DNA of 64,000 bases from Massilia sp. erpn. Lineage in GTDB: Bacteria > Pseudomonadota > Gammaproteobacteria > Burkholderiales > Burkholderiaceae_D. Made by a program: the position numbers and the translations under genes. Every line of letters begins with the position of its first letter. Position 1 is the stretch's first letter. The DNA is taken from positions 4,154,001-4,218,000 of the forward strand of contig NZ_CP053748.1 of the NCBI RefSeq assembly GCF_024400215.1. Direction: 5' to 3'. The notes beneath the pieces are model-generated. The model had not been told where the DNA came from. It saw nothing but the letters and a program-made list of their open reading frames with translations, and searched no databases. Positions 15,964 to 25,229 of the stretch are shown piece by piece.

Positions 15964-17250
15964 ATGCAAGGCATGAGCGCCGCGAAGGATGCGGCAGAGG
16001 CAGCAACAGGCGACCGGCGGGCGGCAATTCCGCTGGCGCCACGGCGGGCAGCGCATCCCGCCCACAAGCCAGGACGGCTGGCGCGCGCCAAGGATCTGCT
16101 GCGTACCGTCCACCTTTGGCTGGGCCTCGTCTTCGGTTCAGTTTTCGTGGTGCTGGGATTGACCGGCACCGCCATCGCTTGGCTGCACGAAATCGACCAC
16201 ACCCTGAACGCCGATCTGATGCAGGTCGCGCCGCCGCCCGGCATGCAGGCCGGCGCGCCAATGCCGGCCACGCCCGCCATGGTACAGGCGGTGCATGAGC
16301 GCTTGCTAAACGATCCCACCTATGGCAAGGCCACGCAGATCATCTTCCCCGGCGATGCGGGCGAAGTGGCGGTGGCCTGGTATAAGCTGCGCCCTGAAGG
16401 CGCCTACAGCCTGCAGCAGTTCCGGCAGGTGATGGTCGATCCCTTCACCTTGCGCGTGACGGGCGAGCGTGTATGGGGCGAACTGGGTTTTTCGCGCCAG
16501 CTCCTGATGCCGACCTTATTCCATCTGCACCGCTATTTGGTGGCGGGCGAAACGGGCAAGACGCTGATCGCCGCTTCCGGCGTCGTGATGCTGGTGGTGG
16601 CGCTGAGCGGGCTGTTTGTCTGGTGGCCGAAAGCCACGCGTTCGGCGTGGCGCATGGCGCTCACGGTGCGCCACGGTGGTTCCTGGCCGCGATTCAATTT
16701 CAGCCTGCATCGCGCGGCGGGCTTCTTTGCCGTGCCGGTGCTGCTGGTGCTGGGCTTCTCCGGCGCGCATTTCAATCAACCTGCATGGATTGCGCCTGTA
16801 ATCAATGCAGTAGCGCCCTTGCCACCGGCAGGCAAGGCGGTCAACCGCAGCGATAAATCATTGCCACTGATCGCGCCCGCCGATGCCGTGAGGGCCGCGC
16901 AGGCGGCGATTCCGCAGGGACGGGTGTCGCGCCTAAGCCTTCCAGCCAAGGCCGATGCTCCTTACGAGGTACGGCTGCGCCAGCCCGGCGAGCTGCGCGA
17001 AGGCGATGGCGCCACCCGCGTCAGCATCGATTCGCGTAGCGGGCGCGTGCTGAAGGTGGTCGATCCTCTGCGCCCGCAAGGCGGCGAGGCGGTGGTGAAC
17101 TGGCTGTTCCCGCTGCATAGCGGCGAGGCATTCGGCAAGGCGGGACGCGCTTTCATCAGCGCGTTTGGACTGATGCCCCTGGTCTTCTTTGTGACTGGTC
17201 TGGTCATCTGGAGCAAGCGCCGCCGCGCCAAGCACAAGGGCCGGCACTAA
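15964..17250 (+). CDS. PepSY-associated TM protein (iron-uptake-type membrane protein)
   Basis: Inner-membrane protein of the PepSY_TM family (PiuB-like), 428 aa. A basic cytoplasmic N-terminus of about 45 residues is followed by TM1 (TVHLWLGLVFGSVFVVLGLT). A PepSY-like periplasmic region follows, then TMs around 185-225 (FHLHRYLVAGETGKTLIAAS) and 255-280 (SLHRAAGFFAVPVLLVLGFS), and a final TM near 395-415, ending in a basic tail. The FHLHRYL and LHRAAG histidines are typical of this family and of ferric-siderophore reductases. The overlapping Fur-box promoter supports iron-repressed expression and a role in siderophore or iron handling; the substrate is not predictable. A second ATG nine bases downstream is an alternative start. 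Confidence 0.85.
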   Translation: MQGMSAAKDAAEAATGDRRAAIPLAPRRAAHPAHKPGRLARAKDLLRTVHLWLGLVFGSVFVVLGLTGTAIAWLHEIDHTLNADLMQVAPPPGMQAGAPMPATPAMVQAVHERLLNDPTYGKATQIIFPGDAGEVAVAWYKLRPEGAYSLQQFRQVMVDPFTLRVTGERVWGELGFSRQLLMPTLFHLHRYLVAGETGKTLIAASGVVMLVVALSGLFVWWPKATRSAWRMALTVRHGGSWPRFNFSLHRAAGFFAVPVLLVLGFSGAHFNQPAWIAPVINAVAPLPPAGKAVNRSDKSLPLIAPADAVRAAQAAIPQGRVSRLSLPAKADAPYEVRLRQPGELREGDGATRVSIDSRSGRVLKVVDPLRPQGGEAVVNWLFPLHSGEAFGKAGRAFISAFGLMPLVFFVTGLVIWSKRRRAKHKGRH

Positions 17251-18506
17251 GCGAAGCCTGGCCGCAGCACGGTACTGGAGGCGCCGTGGCCCAGCGTTTG
17301 TTCGATGATGCCGCCCACCATATCGGCTGTGGCGGCGGACAACGTCCAGCCTAGATGCCCATGGCCGGTGTTGTAGAAGACGCATGGCGCCTTGCCCCGT
17401 CCGATGCGCGGCATCAGATTGGGCATCATGGGCCGCAGGCCGGCCCAAGGCACCACACTGCGCGTATCCACATCCGGGAAGCATTGCCGCACCCAGTCGA
17501 CCAGCGGCTGGATGCGGTCGGCGCGGATATCCCGGTTAAAGCCATTGAATTCGGCGCTGCCTGCCACGCGCAGGCGATCCGCGCCGAAGCGACTGGCCAC
17601 CAGCTTGGTGGCCTCGTCCAGCAGGCTGACATTGGGTGCGGCGCGCCGGCTGCGCTCATCCTGCAGATTCACCGTGATCGAATAGCCTTTGACGGGGTAG
17701 ACATTGACGTGGTCGCCCAGGGCGGCCGCAAAGGCGCGGCTTGCCGTGCCGGCGCAAATCAATACAGCGTCGAAAACATTGGTGGTGGCTTCGCCATCGC
17801 AAACGGCAATGACGTGGGCGCGGCCGCTTTCCACGGTGATGGATTGTACATCCTGGCTGCAGCGGATTTTCGTTCCCAGGCGTTCGGCGGCTTGCGCCAG
17901 GCCAGTGGTGAATTTGTGGATGTCGCCGCTGGAATCGCTCTCTGTATAGAACCCGCCGTAATAGCTGCCCGTCAGCGCCGGTTCGATGGCGCGCATTTCC
18001 GCGGGCGTGACGGGGCGACGCTCCAAACCGCCCTGAGCCAGCAGGCGGGTAACTTCGGCGGCGCGCTCGAAACCGGCCTTGTCGCGGTAAATGTGCAGGA
18101 TGCCTTCGCGTTTCAGATCGAAGCCGATATTTTCGTCTTGCGCCCAATTGAACAGGTGCTCGCGCGCGGCAATCGCCATTTGAACGGTGGCGATGGTGTT
18201 TTCGCGGTAGTGCGGAATGGCGGCGATGAACCCGGCGAACCAGGACAGCTTATGCCAACTGGGTTTGGGATTGATCAGCAGTGGCGCATCGCTTCTGAAC
18301 ATCCAGCGCATGCCTTTGGCGACTGTGGACCAGTGATTCCACACTTCGGAATGGGAGGCCGAAAGCTGGCCGCCGTTGGCGTAGGAGGTTTCCATCGCCG
18401 GGTAGCGCTGGCGTTCGAACAGCGTGACCTGGAAGCCGCGTTTGGCGAGGGCATAAGCGCTGGTGACGCCGGTAATGCCGCCGCCGATGACTGCAATGGT
18501 CTTCAT
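17247..18506 (-). CDS. dadA: D-amino-acid dehydrogenase (DadA-type FAD oxidoreductase)
   Basis: FAD-dependent dehydrogenase of the DAO family that deaminates D-amino acids to 2-oxo acids and feeds electrons to the respiratory chain. The 419 aa begin with the dinucleotide fold VIGGGITGVTSAYALAKRGF and DadA's YANGGQLSASHSEVW. Near the C-terminus, WAGLRPMMPNLMPRIG and NTGHGHLGWTLS are family signatures. I chose ATG 18506 (MKTIAV); the frame runs on upstream but the added residues are not DadA-like. It overlaps the PepSY gene stop by 4 nt in convergent orientation. The usual alanine racemase partner is not adjacent, so the substrate may differ from D-alanine. Confidence 0.88.
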   Translation of the reverse strand: MKTIAVIGGGITGVTSAYALAKRGFQVTLFERQRYPAMETSYANGGQLSASHSEVWNHWSTVAKGMRWMFRSDAPLLINPKPSWHKLSWFAGFIAAIPHYRENTIATVQMAIAAREHLFNWAQDENIGFDLKREGILHIYRDKAGFERAAEVTRLLAQGGLERRPVTPAEMRAIEPALTGSYYGGFYTESDSSGDIHKFTTGLAQAAERLGTKIRCSQDVQSITVESGRAHVIAVCDGEATTNVFDAVLICAGTASRAFAAALGDHVNVYPVKGYSITVNLQDERSRRAAPNVSLLDEATKLVASRFGADRLRVAGSAEFNGFNRDIRADRIQPLVDWVRQCFPDVDTRSVVPWAGLRPMMPNLMPRIGRGKAPCVFYNTGHGHLGWTLSAATADMVGGIIEQTLGHGASSTVLRPGFA

Positions 18507-18848
18507 AAACGATATAGCTTCAGGCGTCTGGAGGCGTGGAGGGCGCGAAGCGGAGAGCTTCCGGGCGCGGACTCCATCGGCGCCGGCCCTTGCGGGGCCG
18601 GACATTTCCGATACAGCAATGGCTTGCGGCCACCGCGGCAACCGGCATGGCCGCTTGCTCGCGGAGCAGGATAGCGTAGTTTGTTAAAATGGAAAAGACA
18701 TTTCGCCGCTGCCGTCGTACGTCGACTGGTGCAGCGGGGACGCGGAAACCCAGCGCCGCTCCACAGTGACAAAGTACGCATTTTTTTGACCAAGCAAGCT
18801 GTTATCGTCAACTCCCATATTCAATACACCTATGCAGAGGAGACAGAA
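18507..18848. other. 342-bp divergent intergenic region, no gene seen
   Basis: Lies between divergently transcribed dadA and a small membrane protein gene. It holds a GC hairpin CCGGCCC-TTGCG-GGGCCGG (18583-18601) and a -10-like TAAAAT near 18687. Open frames crossing it lack ribosome sites and have no recognisable protein signature. Nothing else is supportable. Confidence 0.5.
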
Positions 18849-19115
18849 ATGCTTTATTTGCTGGTAGCGATATTGGCAGGCTATTTTCTTGGCAATCAGC
18901 GGAAACAGGGGATAGGGGCTTACTTCCTATGCGTACCGCTTAGCATTTTCGCCTTCGGGCTGACCAAGGCGGTTCTGACCTCTTTCAAAACCATGGAAAT
19001 ACAACTTGCTGTCAGCGCCCCCTGGCTTTTTGTGGTGCTGTTTTATGCCCCGGTTGCAATGCTGGGCGTTTATCTTGCCAGGCGCAAGGCCCGCCGCAAT
19101 AAATACGAAGCATAA
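18849..19115 (+). CDS. Small three-helix membrane protein, unknown function
   Basis: An 88-aa hydrophobic protein starting MLYLLVAILAGYFLGNQRK, with three predicted membrane segments (about 2-16, 22-42, 52-75) and a basic tail RRKARRNKYEA. I do not recognise a family. The start is fixed by AGGAGACAGAA directly upstream; a longer in-frame extension is rejected. Base composition is visibly AT-richer than neighbouring genes, suggesting recent acquisition. The next gene is in the same direction but follows a small TGCGGC/GCCGCA hairpin. Confidence 0.7.
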   Translation: MLYLLVAILAGYFLGNQRKQGIGAYFLCVPLSIFAFGLTKAVLTSFKTMEIQLAVSAPWLFVVLFYAPVAMLGVYLARRKARRNKYEA

Positions 19116-19181
19116 TACAGCCTAAGTGGTATGCGGCATTGCCGCACACCGAAGCGTAGAGCGGTAATACAGGAGTCAAGC

Positions 19182-19466
19182 ATGGAAATGAAACGTATCA
19201 ACGCAGGCAAGCTGCGCGCCATCGGCTACGAGCCGCGTGAGCGTCTGCTGCGGGTGGAATTCGACGATGGCAGCGCCATCGACTACTCGGGCGTGGGCGC
19301 CGAAGTCTGGCGGCGCTTGTCGACCTCGGCGTCGGCATGGAGCTACTACCGCGATAATATTGAAGAAGAATTCAGCGGCCGCCGTGGCGTTGCGAAGACG
19401 GAGAAAAAGTCCATGGCCGCGCTGGAAGACCTGTTCCGCGCACCGGACGAGGACAAGGGCGTTTGA
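19182..19466 (+). CDS. KTSC domain protein
   Basis: A 94-aa protein with a KTSC domain at about residues 10-65: LRAIGYEPRERLLRVEFDDG, IDYSGVGAEVWRRL and SAWSYYRDNIEEEF. These small domains are often fused to lysyl-tRNA-synthetase-like or phage proteins and may bind nucleic acid; no function is established. The start MEMKRINAGK follows CAGGAGTCAAGC. It is immediately followed by the DUF2750 gene (stop and start abut), so the two are co-translated. Confidence 0.8.
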   Translation: MEMKRINAGKLRAIGYEPRERLLRVEFDDGSAIDYSGVGAEVWRRLSTSASAWSYYRDNIEEEFSGRRGVAKTEKKSMAALEDLFRAPDEDKGV

Positions 19467-19862
19467 ATGAGAGAGCCGCTTCACCCGAAAAAAATCGCGG
19501 CCTTGCTGGCGGCCCCGGGGCCGGTGCGATTCGATCACCTGATCGCGCAGGCGGCCGATAGCGAGACCTTGTGGGGGCTGAAAAACGAAGAGGGCTGGGT
19601 TTCCCTTGCCAACAATGCGCAAGCTGACGGTTTCGCCATCTGGTCGCATCCCGATTTCGCCCAGGCTTGCGCCACGGACGACTGGGCCGGCTGCGAGCCA
19701 GCGGCCATCGATATCTATCGCTTCGTTGAAGACTGGCTGCCGGATATGGCCAGCAAAGGCCTGTCGATTGCGGTCTTTCCGACCCCGGCCATGCGGGGTG
19801 TGTGGGTCGCGCCCGGCGAGCTGAAGTCCTGCCTGGAAGAAGAACTTGCACAATACGAGTAG
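19467..19862 (+). CDS. DUF2750 family protein
   Basis: A 131-aa soluble acidic protein matching the DUF2750 pattern: HPKKIAALLAAPGPVRFDHL, WGLKNEEGWVSL, FAIWSHPDFAQACATDDWAG, and VFPTPAMRGVWVAPGEL. No biochemical role is known for the family. It starts at the base after the KTSC stop, so it shares that transcript. No signal peptide is visible. Confidence 0.8.
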   Translation: MREPLHPKKIAALLAAPGPVRFDHLIAQAADSETLWGLKNEEGWVSLANNAQADGFAIWSHPDFAQACATDDWAGCEPAAIDIYRFVEDWLPDMASKGLSIAVFPTPAMRGVWVAPGELKSCLEEELAQYE

Positions 19863-19937
19863 CGCTCAAATTGAACGCAGGCGCCCTCCCTAAAACCTAG
19901 AGTCCGGTTTCAATATGGGCAATGTTATGATTTGCTC

Positions 19938-20885
19938 ATGGATACCCTCAACCCGAACTGGTTCTTGCGGGCGCGCCTCAAGACGCGGCAGTTGCTGCTC
20001 TTGATCGCGCTCGACGAGCAACGCAATATCCACCGCGCCGCCGAGGCGCTCCACATGACGCAGCCGGCCGCCTCCAAGCAGCTGAAGGATCTGGAGGAAA
20101 TGCTCGACGTGCGCCTGTTCGAGCGCCTGCCGCGCGGCATGGAGCCGACCATCTACGGCGAAACCATGATCCGCCACGCGCGCATGGCCCTGACCAGCCT
20201 CTCGCTGGCGCATGACGACGTGCTGGCGCTGAAGTCCGGCCTGGGCGGCCAGGTTGAGGTAGGATCCATTATGACTCCCGGCATCACCCTGCTACCGCAG
20301 GCCATCGCGCGCGTGAAACAGCACGCGCCGCTGCTGCGCATCGGGGTGCGCCTGGAACCCAGCCATGTGCTGCTGGAGCAGTTGGAACAGGGCACATTGG
20401 ATTTCATGATCGGCCGCATCGTGGAACGCGATAACGGCTCCGGCCTGATCTACGAGGAACTGACCGAGGAACCCTCGTGCGTGGTCGCGCGCGCCAGCCA
20501 TCCGCTGCATGCCGCGCAGGACTTGCAATTGAAAGACCTGGCTAGCCAGCCCTGGATACTGCCGCCGCAAGGCAGCGTCCTGCGCAACCGCTGCGATATG
20601 ATGTTCCGCCGCGCCGGCCTGGAACCGCCGGTCAATGTGGTCGACACCACGGCACTGCTGCTGGTCGCTGCGCTGCTGCAGCAGACCGACGCCGTGCATG
20701 TGATGCCGGCCGCCGTGGCGCAGCATTATGTGGCGACGGGCGTATTGGGCATCCTGCCGATCGCGCTGCCATGGAAGATGGACGCTTTCGGCATCATCCG
20801 CCACCACGACCATTTGCTGTCGCCTGGCGCCGACCTGCTGCTGCAGGCGGTGCGCGCGGCCGCCAAGGAAATCTACAGTCCATGA
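19938..20885 (+). CDS. LysR family transcriptional regulator
   Basis: A 315-aa LTTR. The N-terminal winged HTH at about 15-75 reads RQLLLLIALDEQRNIHRAAE then HMTQPAASKQLKDLEEML and LFERLPRGMEPTIYGE. Residues about 95-300 are the periplasmic-binding-protein-like effector domain. The long helix before the HTH and the IHRAAEALHMTQPAASKQLK style resemble the GbpR/PcaQ sub-group that senses sugars or aromatic acids; the ligand is unknown. ATG 19938 is preferred to an upstream in-frame TTG. It overlaps the DUF3422 gene by 4 nt (ATGA), unusual for an LTTR and arguing that the two are co-expressed. Confidence 0.88.
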   Translation: MDTLNPNWFLRARLKTRQLLLLIALDEQRNIHRAAEALHMTQPAASKQLKDLEEMLDVRLFERLPRGMEPTIYGETMIRHARMALTSLSLAHDDVLALKSGLGGQVEVGSIMTPGITLLPQAIARVKQHAPLLRIGVRLEPSHVLLEQLEQGTLDFMIGRIVERDNGSGLIYEELTEEPSCVVARASHPLHAAQDLQLKDLASQPWILPPQGSVLRNRCDMMFRRAGLEPPVNVVDTTALLLVAALLQQTDAVHVMPAAVAQHYVATGVLGILPIALPWKMDAFGIIRHHDHLLSPGADLLLQAVRAAAKEIYSP

Positions 20886-22222
20886 CCATCGTCTATTCGA
20901 GCCTGAACCACGCGCTGCGCGTGCCTCTCGCAGCGGAAATCCATTCGCGTCCCTTTCTCAAGCTGGACGCGCCCGAGCTGGTCTCCCACTTCGCTGTGTA
21001 TGCCGATCCGGATCAGCAGACCAGCAATGCCGGCGCCCAGCATGCGCTGCTGGCCGACCTGTGCGCGCATTTCGGCGTGGCCGCGCCGGGCGCGGACGCC
21101 AGCTATTTTTTTCATGACTTCGGCCGCTTCCGGCTGAAATGGGAGCTGCATACCGAATTCGCCACCTACACCTTCGCCGAGCATGTGGAGCATTCGCCGC
21201 CGCTGGCGCAGTCCTTCGAAAGCATGCCGATCCGCCATCTGCCGCAGCAATGGCTGCTTGGCCTGTACGGCAAACTGATGGTCGCGGCGCACGTGGCGCT
21301 GGACCGTAGCGCCGCCTCGTCGGAAGTGTTTGCCAAGGCCTTGCAATCGGTATTTGAAAGCGCCGGGCTGGCCGGCAGCCAGTTGCAGCATGGCGGCGAG
21401 CTGTGGACCGATTTCGTGATCCAGTCCGATGGCTTCAGCCGCTTCGTCATCCGCGAAGGCGCGATGCGGCAGCAGCAGGCCGGCCGCCTGGTGCAGCGCG
21501 TGCTGGAAATCGAGACTTACCGCATGATGGCCATGCTTGGCCTGCCGTATGCGCGCCAGGCCACGCCGGCCTTGAACGCCATCGAAGGCCAGCTGGTGAC
21601 GCTGGCCGCCGCCATGGTGCAGTCGGACGGTGCGGCCGGCGACGGCATGGCCACCGACGGCGCCGTGGAGCAGGCCTTGCTGGAGCAGATCACGCATCTG
21701 GCGGCGCGCAGCGAGAAGCTGTCGCTGGAGAACAGCTACCGCTTCGCCGCCTCCAAGGCTTACTTCCGGCTGGTGAATGCGCGCATCGAGGAATTGCGCG
21801 AAAGCCGCATGGAAGGCATCCCCATGGTGCAGGAATTCATGGACCGGCGTCTGCGCCCGGCCATGGACACCTGCCAGGCCGTGGCGCGGCGGCAGGAAGC
21901 GCTGGCGCGGCGCATCGCCAACAGCAACGACCTGCTGCGCACCCGGGTCGGCATTGTGCAGGAAGCGCAGAATCGGCAGATCCTGCAATCGCTGGATGCA
22001 CGGGCCCTGCAGCAACTGCGGCTGCAGCAGGCGGTGGAAGGCCTGTCGGTCGCCGCGATTTCGTATTATGTGATTGGCCTGGCCGGCTACTCCGCCAAAG
22101 GCGCGAAGGCCGTGGGCTGGGTCGGCAGCCCCGAGCTGGTGATGGGCATCCTCGTCCCCTTCGTCGCCGCCGCCGTCTGGCTCTCTCTGCGCAATATGCA
22201 CAAACGCCTGCGCAAGTCATAA
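20882..22222 (+). CDS. DUF3422 family membrane-anchored protein
   Basis: A 446-aa protein of the DUF3422 family. The N-terminus has the conserved LAAEIHSRPFLKLDAPELV and DFGRFRLKWELHTEFATYTF. A helical, coiled-coil-like middle follows (ITHLAARSEKLSLENSYRF, ARRIANSNDLLRTRVGI). Two C-terminal membrane helices lie at about 385-400 and 415-435, ending in a basic tail RNMHKRLRKS. The layout recalls CorA-type proteins (helical cytoplasmic domain then two TMs), but the GMN motif is missing. Function unknown. It starts inside the LysR stop codon. Confidence 0.85.
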   Translation: MTIVYSSLNHALRVPLAAEIHSRPFLKLDAPELVSHFAVYADPDQQTSNAGAQHALLADLCAHFGVAAPGADASYFFHDFGRFRLKWELHTEFATYTFAEHVEHSPPLAQSFESMPIRHLPQQWLLGLYGKLMVAAHVALDRSAASSEVFAKALQSVFESAGLAGSQLQHGGELWTDFVIQSDGFSRFVIREGAMRQQQAGRLVQRVLEIETYRMMAMLGLPYARQATPALNAIEGQLVTLAAAMVQSDGAAGDGMATDGAVEQALLEQITHLAARSEKLSLENSYRFAASKAYFRLVNARIEELRESRMEGIPMVQEFMDRRLRPAMDTCQAVARRQEALARRIANSNDLLRTRVGIVQEAQNRQILQSLDARALQQLRLQQAVEGLSVAAISYYVIGLAGYSAKGAKAVGWVGSPELVMGILVPFVAAAVWLSLRNMHKRLRKS

Positions 22223-22223
22223 T

Positions 22224-22281
22224 GGCCGAGCCCGTGTCTACCATGGGGTCAGACCCCAATCGGACACGGACTGGGCTGTGG
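22224..22281. repeat. GTGTCC/GGGGTCTGACCCC palindromic repeat, copy 2
   Basis: Between the DUF3422 and phytase-like genes. Read on the minus strand it aligns with copy 1 (14078-14139) over about 58 bp with few differences, including the central GGGGTC-GACCCC palindrome and the CCGTGTCC arms. The two copies are therefore in opposite orientations. Confidence 0.85.
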
Positions 22282-22303
22282 ATATTTTTAATGGATTGGT
22301 GAT

Positions 22304-23503
22304 ATGAGAAAAACTGGGTGGTTGCCGGCTTTGCTGGCGGCGTTGGCGCTGAGTGGTTGCGTGGTGGCGGGTGGGCCGCCGCCTTCGGGGCCGGTGCGGG
22401 GCAAGGTGCATGTGCCGCCGGATATCCAGGCGGTGCGCGGCGAGCGCGCCATCGGCAGCCTGCGCCTGATCGGCGAGCAGCGTATTGCGCATCGCCAGCA
22501 GTTCGCGGGGACGACGGTGGGCGGCTTGTCAGGTGCCGATTACGATGCGCGCAGCGGCGATTGGGTGCTGGTCAGCGATGACCGTTCGTCGATCAATCCG
22601 GCGCGCTTTTATCGGGCTAAGCTGCATTTCGATGCCAGCACTTTCGCTCCAGTGACGGTCACGCAGGTGGCTTACTTCCTGCAGGCCGACGGCACCACGT
22701 ATCCGAATGCGAGCCAGGCCGGTGGCGATGTGCCGGATCTGGAAAGCATCCGCGTCGACCCGCTTGACGGCAGCATCTGGTATGCCAGCGAGGGCGAGCG
22801 GCGGCGCGGCCTCGATCCGTATCTGCGCCATGCCGCGCGCGATGGCAAGCTGCTGGGCAGCCTGCCTTTGCCTGAGATGTTCAAGGTCTACCCCGGCCGC
22901 GAGTATGGAGTGCGCGAGAATGCAGCTTTCGAGGGCTTTGCGTTTGCGCCGGACGGCAAGTCGCTTTGGCTGGCGCTGGAGGCGCCGCTGTATCAGGACG
23001 GCGCCCTGCCCACGCCGCAGCAAGGCGCCTTGACGCGTCTGAGCCGCTTCGACCGCAATGGCGCGCTGCTGGCGCAATATGCTTATCCGATCGAGCCGAT
23101 TGCGCAGGCGCCCGCGCCCGGCAAGGAGGCGGATAACGGCGTGTCCGAAATCCTGGCCGTCAGCGACAGCCGCCTGTTGGTGCTGGAGCGCGCCGGGGTG
23201 GAGCAGGCCGACGGCAACTATCTGAACTTCGTGCGCCTGTATGAGGCGGATATAGCGGCAGCCAGCGATGTGCGCGACGTGCCGTCCTTCCTGAATGCGC
23301 CCGAGGGCAGTGTGCGGCCGGCCAGCAAGCGCCTGGTGCTGGATCTGAACTCCCTGGGCCTGCCGCGCGTTGACAATCTGGAAGCCGTGGGCTGGGGGCC
23401 GCGCCTGGCCAATGGCCATGAGACCCTGCTGCTGGTCTCGGACGATAACTTCCGCCGCACCCAGGTCACGCAATTCCTGCTGTTCGAGGTGCTGCCGCCC
23501 TGA
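22304..23503 (+). CDS. Phytase-like (esterase-like) lipoprotein
   Basis: A 399-aa exported protein with a lipoprotein signal peptide; lipobox LSGC places the lipidated Cys at about residue 19. The mature part belongs to the phytase-like domain family: VGGLSGADYDARSGDWVLVS, PDLESIRVDPLDGSIWYASE, NAAFEGFAFAPDGKSLWLAL and RVDNLEAVGWGPRLANG. The domain is a beta-propeller; activity on phytate has seldom been shown and many members are annotated only as esterase-like. Likely periplasmic, membrane-tethered. It is monocistronic, flanked by repeat copy 2 upstream. Confidence 0.82.
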   Translation: MRKTGWLPALLAALALSGCVVAGGPPPSGPVRGKVHVPPDIQAVRGERAIGSLRLIGEQRIAHRQQFAGTTVGGLSGADYDARSGDWVLVSDDRSSINPARFYRAKLHFDASTFAPVTVTQVAYFLQADGTTYPNASQAGGDVPDLESIRVDPLDGSIWYASEGERRRGLDPYLRHAARDGKLLGSLPLPEMFKVYPGREYGVRENAAFEGFAFAPDGKSLWLALEAPLYQDGALPTPQQGALTRLSRFDRNGALLAQYAYPIEPIAQAPAPGKEADNGVSEILAVSDSRLLVLERAGVEQADGNYLNFVRLYEADIAAASDVRDVPSFLNAPEGSVRPASKRLVLDLNSLGLPRVDNLEAVGWGPRLANGHETLLLVSDDNFRRTQVTQFLLFEVLPP

Positions 23504-23616
23504 CTTCAGAATTCCATTTGGTGGAATGGTGAATTCTTCCTGGCGCATATTCTCTCGCGTCGGGAAAGAATGCACACTGCTGCTTATCGCAACCGTGTCC
23601 ATGAAAGGGATTCGCC

Positions 23617-24228
23617 ATGAAGCTGTATTACCACCCGCTGTCCGGCCATTCTCATCGCGCCCACCTGTTCCTCTCCCTGCTCAAGCTGGATTTTGAGCTG
23701 GTGCTGGTGGATTTGCTCAAATCCGAGCACAAGGCACCGGACTTTCTTGCCAAGAATCCCTTTGGCCAGCTGCCGGTGCTGGAGGATGAGGGCGAATACA
23801 TCGCCGATTCCAACGCCATCCTGGTGTACCTGGCCAAGCGCTACGGCGACGCCAGCTGGCTGCCCGAGACGCCGCAAGGCGCGGCGGCGGTGCAGCGCTG
23901 GCTGTCGGTGGCCGCGGGCGAAATCGCCTTCGGCCCGGCGACGGCGCGCATCATCAATCTGTTCAAGCGTCCGCAGGACCCGGCTGACAGCATTGCGCGC
24001 GCCCATCGCATCCTGGCCTTGATCGAATCCAGCCTGGCCGGCCGCGAGTGGATCGCCGCCGCCACGCCGACCATCGCCGATGTGGCGCTGTACAGCTATA
24101 TCGCCCGCGCTCCCGAGGGCAATGTCGATCTGGCGGCCTATCCGCTGGTGCGTGCTTGGCTGGCCCGGATTGAAGCGCTGTCCGGTTTCGCGCCTTTCGT
24201 CAAATCGCCGGTCGGCCTGGCTGCCTGA
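23617..24228 (+). CDS. Glutathione S-transferase family protein
   Basis: A 203-aa cytosolic GST. The thioredoxin-like N-domain (1-78) begins [20 protein letters not shown] and has the cis-Pro glutathione-binding segment [11 protein letters not shown] and the [15 protein letters not shown] helix. The all-helical C-domain (about 88-200) contains the N-capping motif [12 protein letters not shown]. The catalytic residue is likely Ser9, or Ser12 in the same loop. It is followed 10 nt later by a flavin-binding oxidase in the same direction, suggesting a detoxification operon. The upstream region has a short palindrome, ATTCCA-N5-TGGAAT (23511-23527). Confidence 0.9.
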   Translation: MKLYYHPLSGHSHRAHLFLSLLKLDFELVLVDLLKSEHKAPDFLAKNPFGQLPVLEDEGEYIADSNAILVYLAKRYGDASWLPETPQGAAAVQRWLSVAAGEIAFGPATARIINLFKRPQDPADSIARAHRILALIESSLAGREWIAAATPTIADVALYSYIARAPEGNVDLAAYPLVRAWLARIEALSGFAPFVKSPVGLAA

Positions 24229-24238
24229 GGAGAACATC

Positions 24239-25228
24239 ATGGATGACAGGGCAGGCATTCCGCAAGGCGGCGCACCCGAAGCCTCGCCCTGGCATGCGGG
24301 CGAGCAGGCGATCCAGCGCAGCATCGGCGCGGCCGAACGCATGGACGAGGTGGGGCGCAAGGTCATCCGGCGTTTCATGCCGGAGCAGCACCGGCAGTTC
24401 TTCCCGCAACTGCCCTTTATCGTGGTGGGGGCGGTCGATGGCGCGGGCGATGTCTGGGCTACGCTGCGCGCCGGCGAGCCGGGCTTCCTGCAATCGCCCG
24501 ATCCTGAGCATTTAAGCGTACAGCTGGGCCGCGTGCCTGACGACCCAGCCGACGCGGGCCTGGAGGAGGGCGCAGCCATCGGTCTGCTGGGTATTGAGCT
24601 GCATACGCGCCGCCGCAACCGCTTGAACGGCCGCGTGCGGCGCCTGTCGGCCCAGGGTTTCGTGCTCGACGTGGACGAATCCTTCGGCAACTGCCCGCAA
24701 TACATCCATGTGCGCGACTTCAGCTTCACGCGCGCCGCCGATACGCCAGCGCCGGTGGCGGCCCTCCAGCTGCCCGGCCTGCGCCTGCCCGATGCCGGCG
24801 TCCCGGCCGATAGCGCTGCCACCGTGCTGGCCGCGCGCCGCCTGATCGAGGATGCCGGCACCTTCTTTGTCGCCAGCTATGCCGACCAGGGCGCGCGCCG
24901 CGTCGACGTGTCGCACCGGGGCGGGGCGCCGGGTTTCGTGCAGCTGGCCGCAGACGGCACCTTGAGCGTGCCCGATTACGCGGGTAACCGCTTCTTCAGC
25001 ACCCTGGGCAATATGCTGCTGAACGGACGCGCCGGCCTGGTTTTTCCTGACTTTGCCAGCGGCGGCCTGCTGCAAATGAGTGGTGACGTGGAAATCGAAT
25101 TGGACCCGCAGGCCGCCGCGGCGGTTTTCGCTGGCGCGGAGCGCCTGTGGCGTTTCCGTCCGCGCCAGATCGTCTGGCGTGGGCAGGCGCTGCCGCTGCG
25201 CTGGGAACTGCGCAGCCTGACGCTGTAG
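24239..25228 (+). CDS. Pyridoxamine 5'-phosphate oxidase family, FMN-binding protein
   Basis: A 329-aa protein of the split-barrel flavin family. Two half-domains are visible: HRQFFPQLPFIVVGAVD with VWATLRAGEPGFLQSPD (about 45-85), and a second at about 190-280 with TFFVASYADQGARRVDVSHR, GNRFFSTLGNMLLNGRAGLV and FPDFASGGLLQMSGD. The NCPQYIHVRDF segment in the linker is typical of this sub-family, some members of which carry a C-terminal ferredoxin; none is seen here. The start is set by GAGGAG 6 nt upstream. Probably co-transcribed with the GST gene. Confidence 0.85.
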   Translation: MDDRAGIPQGGAPEASPWHAGEQAIQRSIGAAERMDEVGRKVIRRFMPEQHRQFFPQLPFIVVGAVDGAGDVWATLRAGEPGFLQSPDPEHLSVQLGRVPDDPADAGLEEGAAIGLLGIELHTRRRNRLNGRVRRLSAQGFVLDVDESFGNCPQYIHVRDFSFTRAADTPAPVAALQLPGLRLPDAGVPADSAATVLAARRLIEDAGTFFVASYADQGARRVDVSHRGGAPGFVQLAADGTLSVPDYAGNRFFSTLGNMLLNGRAGLVFPDFASGGLLQMSGDVEIELDPQAAAAVFAGAERLWRFRPRQIVWRGQALPLRWELRSLTL

Positions 25229-25229
25229 C

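Noticed and set aside
18503..18811. Possible 102-aa minus-strand protein in the dadA upstream region
   Set aside because: No ribosome site, biased Arg/Pro composition, and it overlaps the dadA start region and the opposing promoter.
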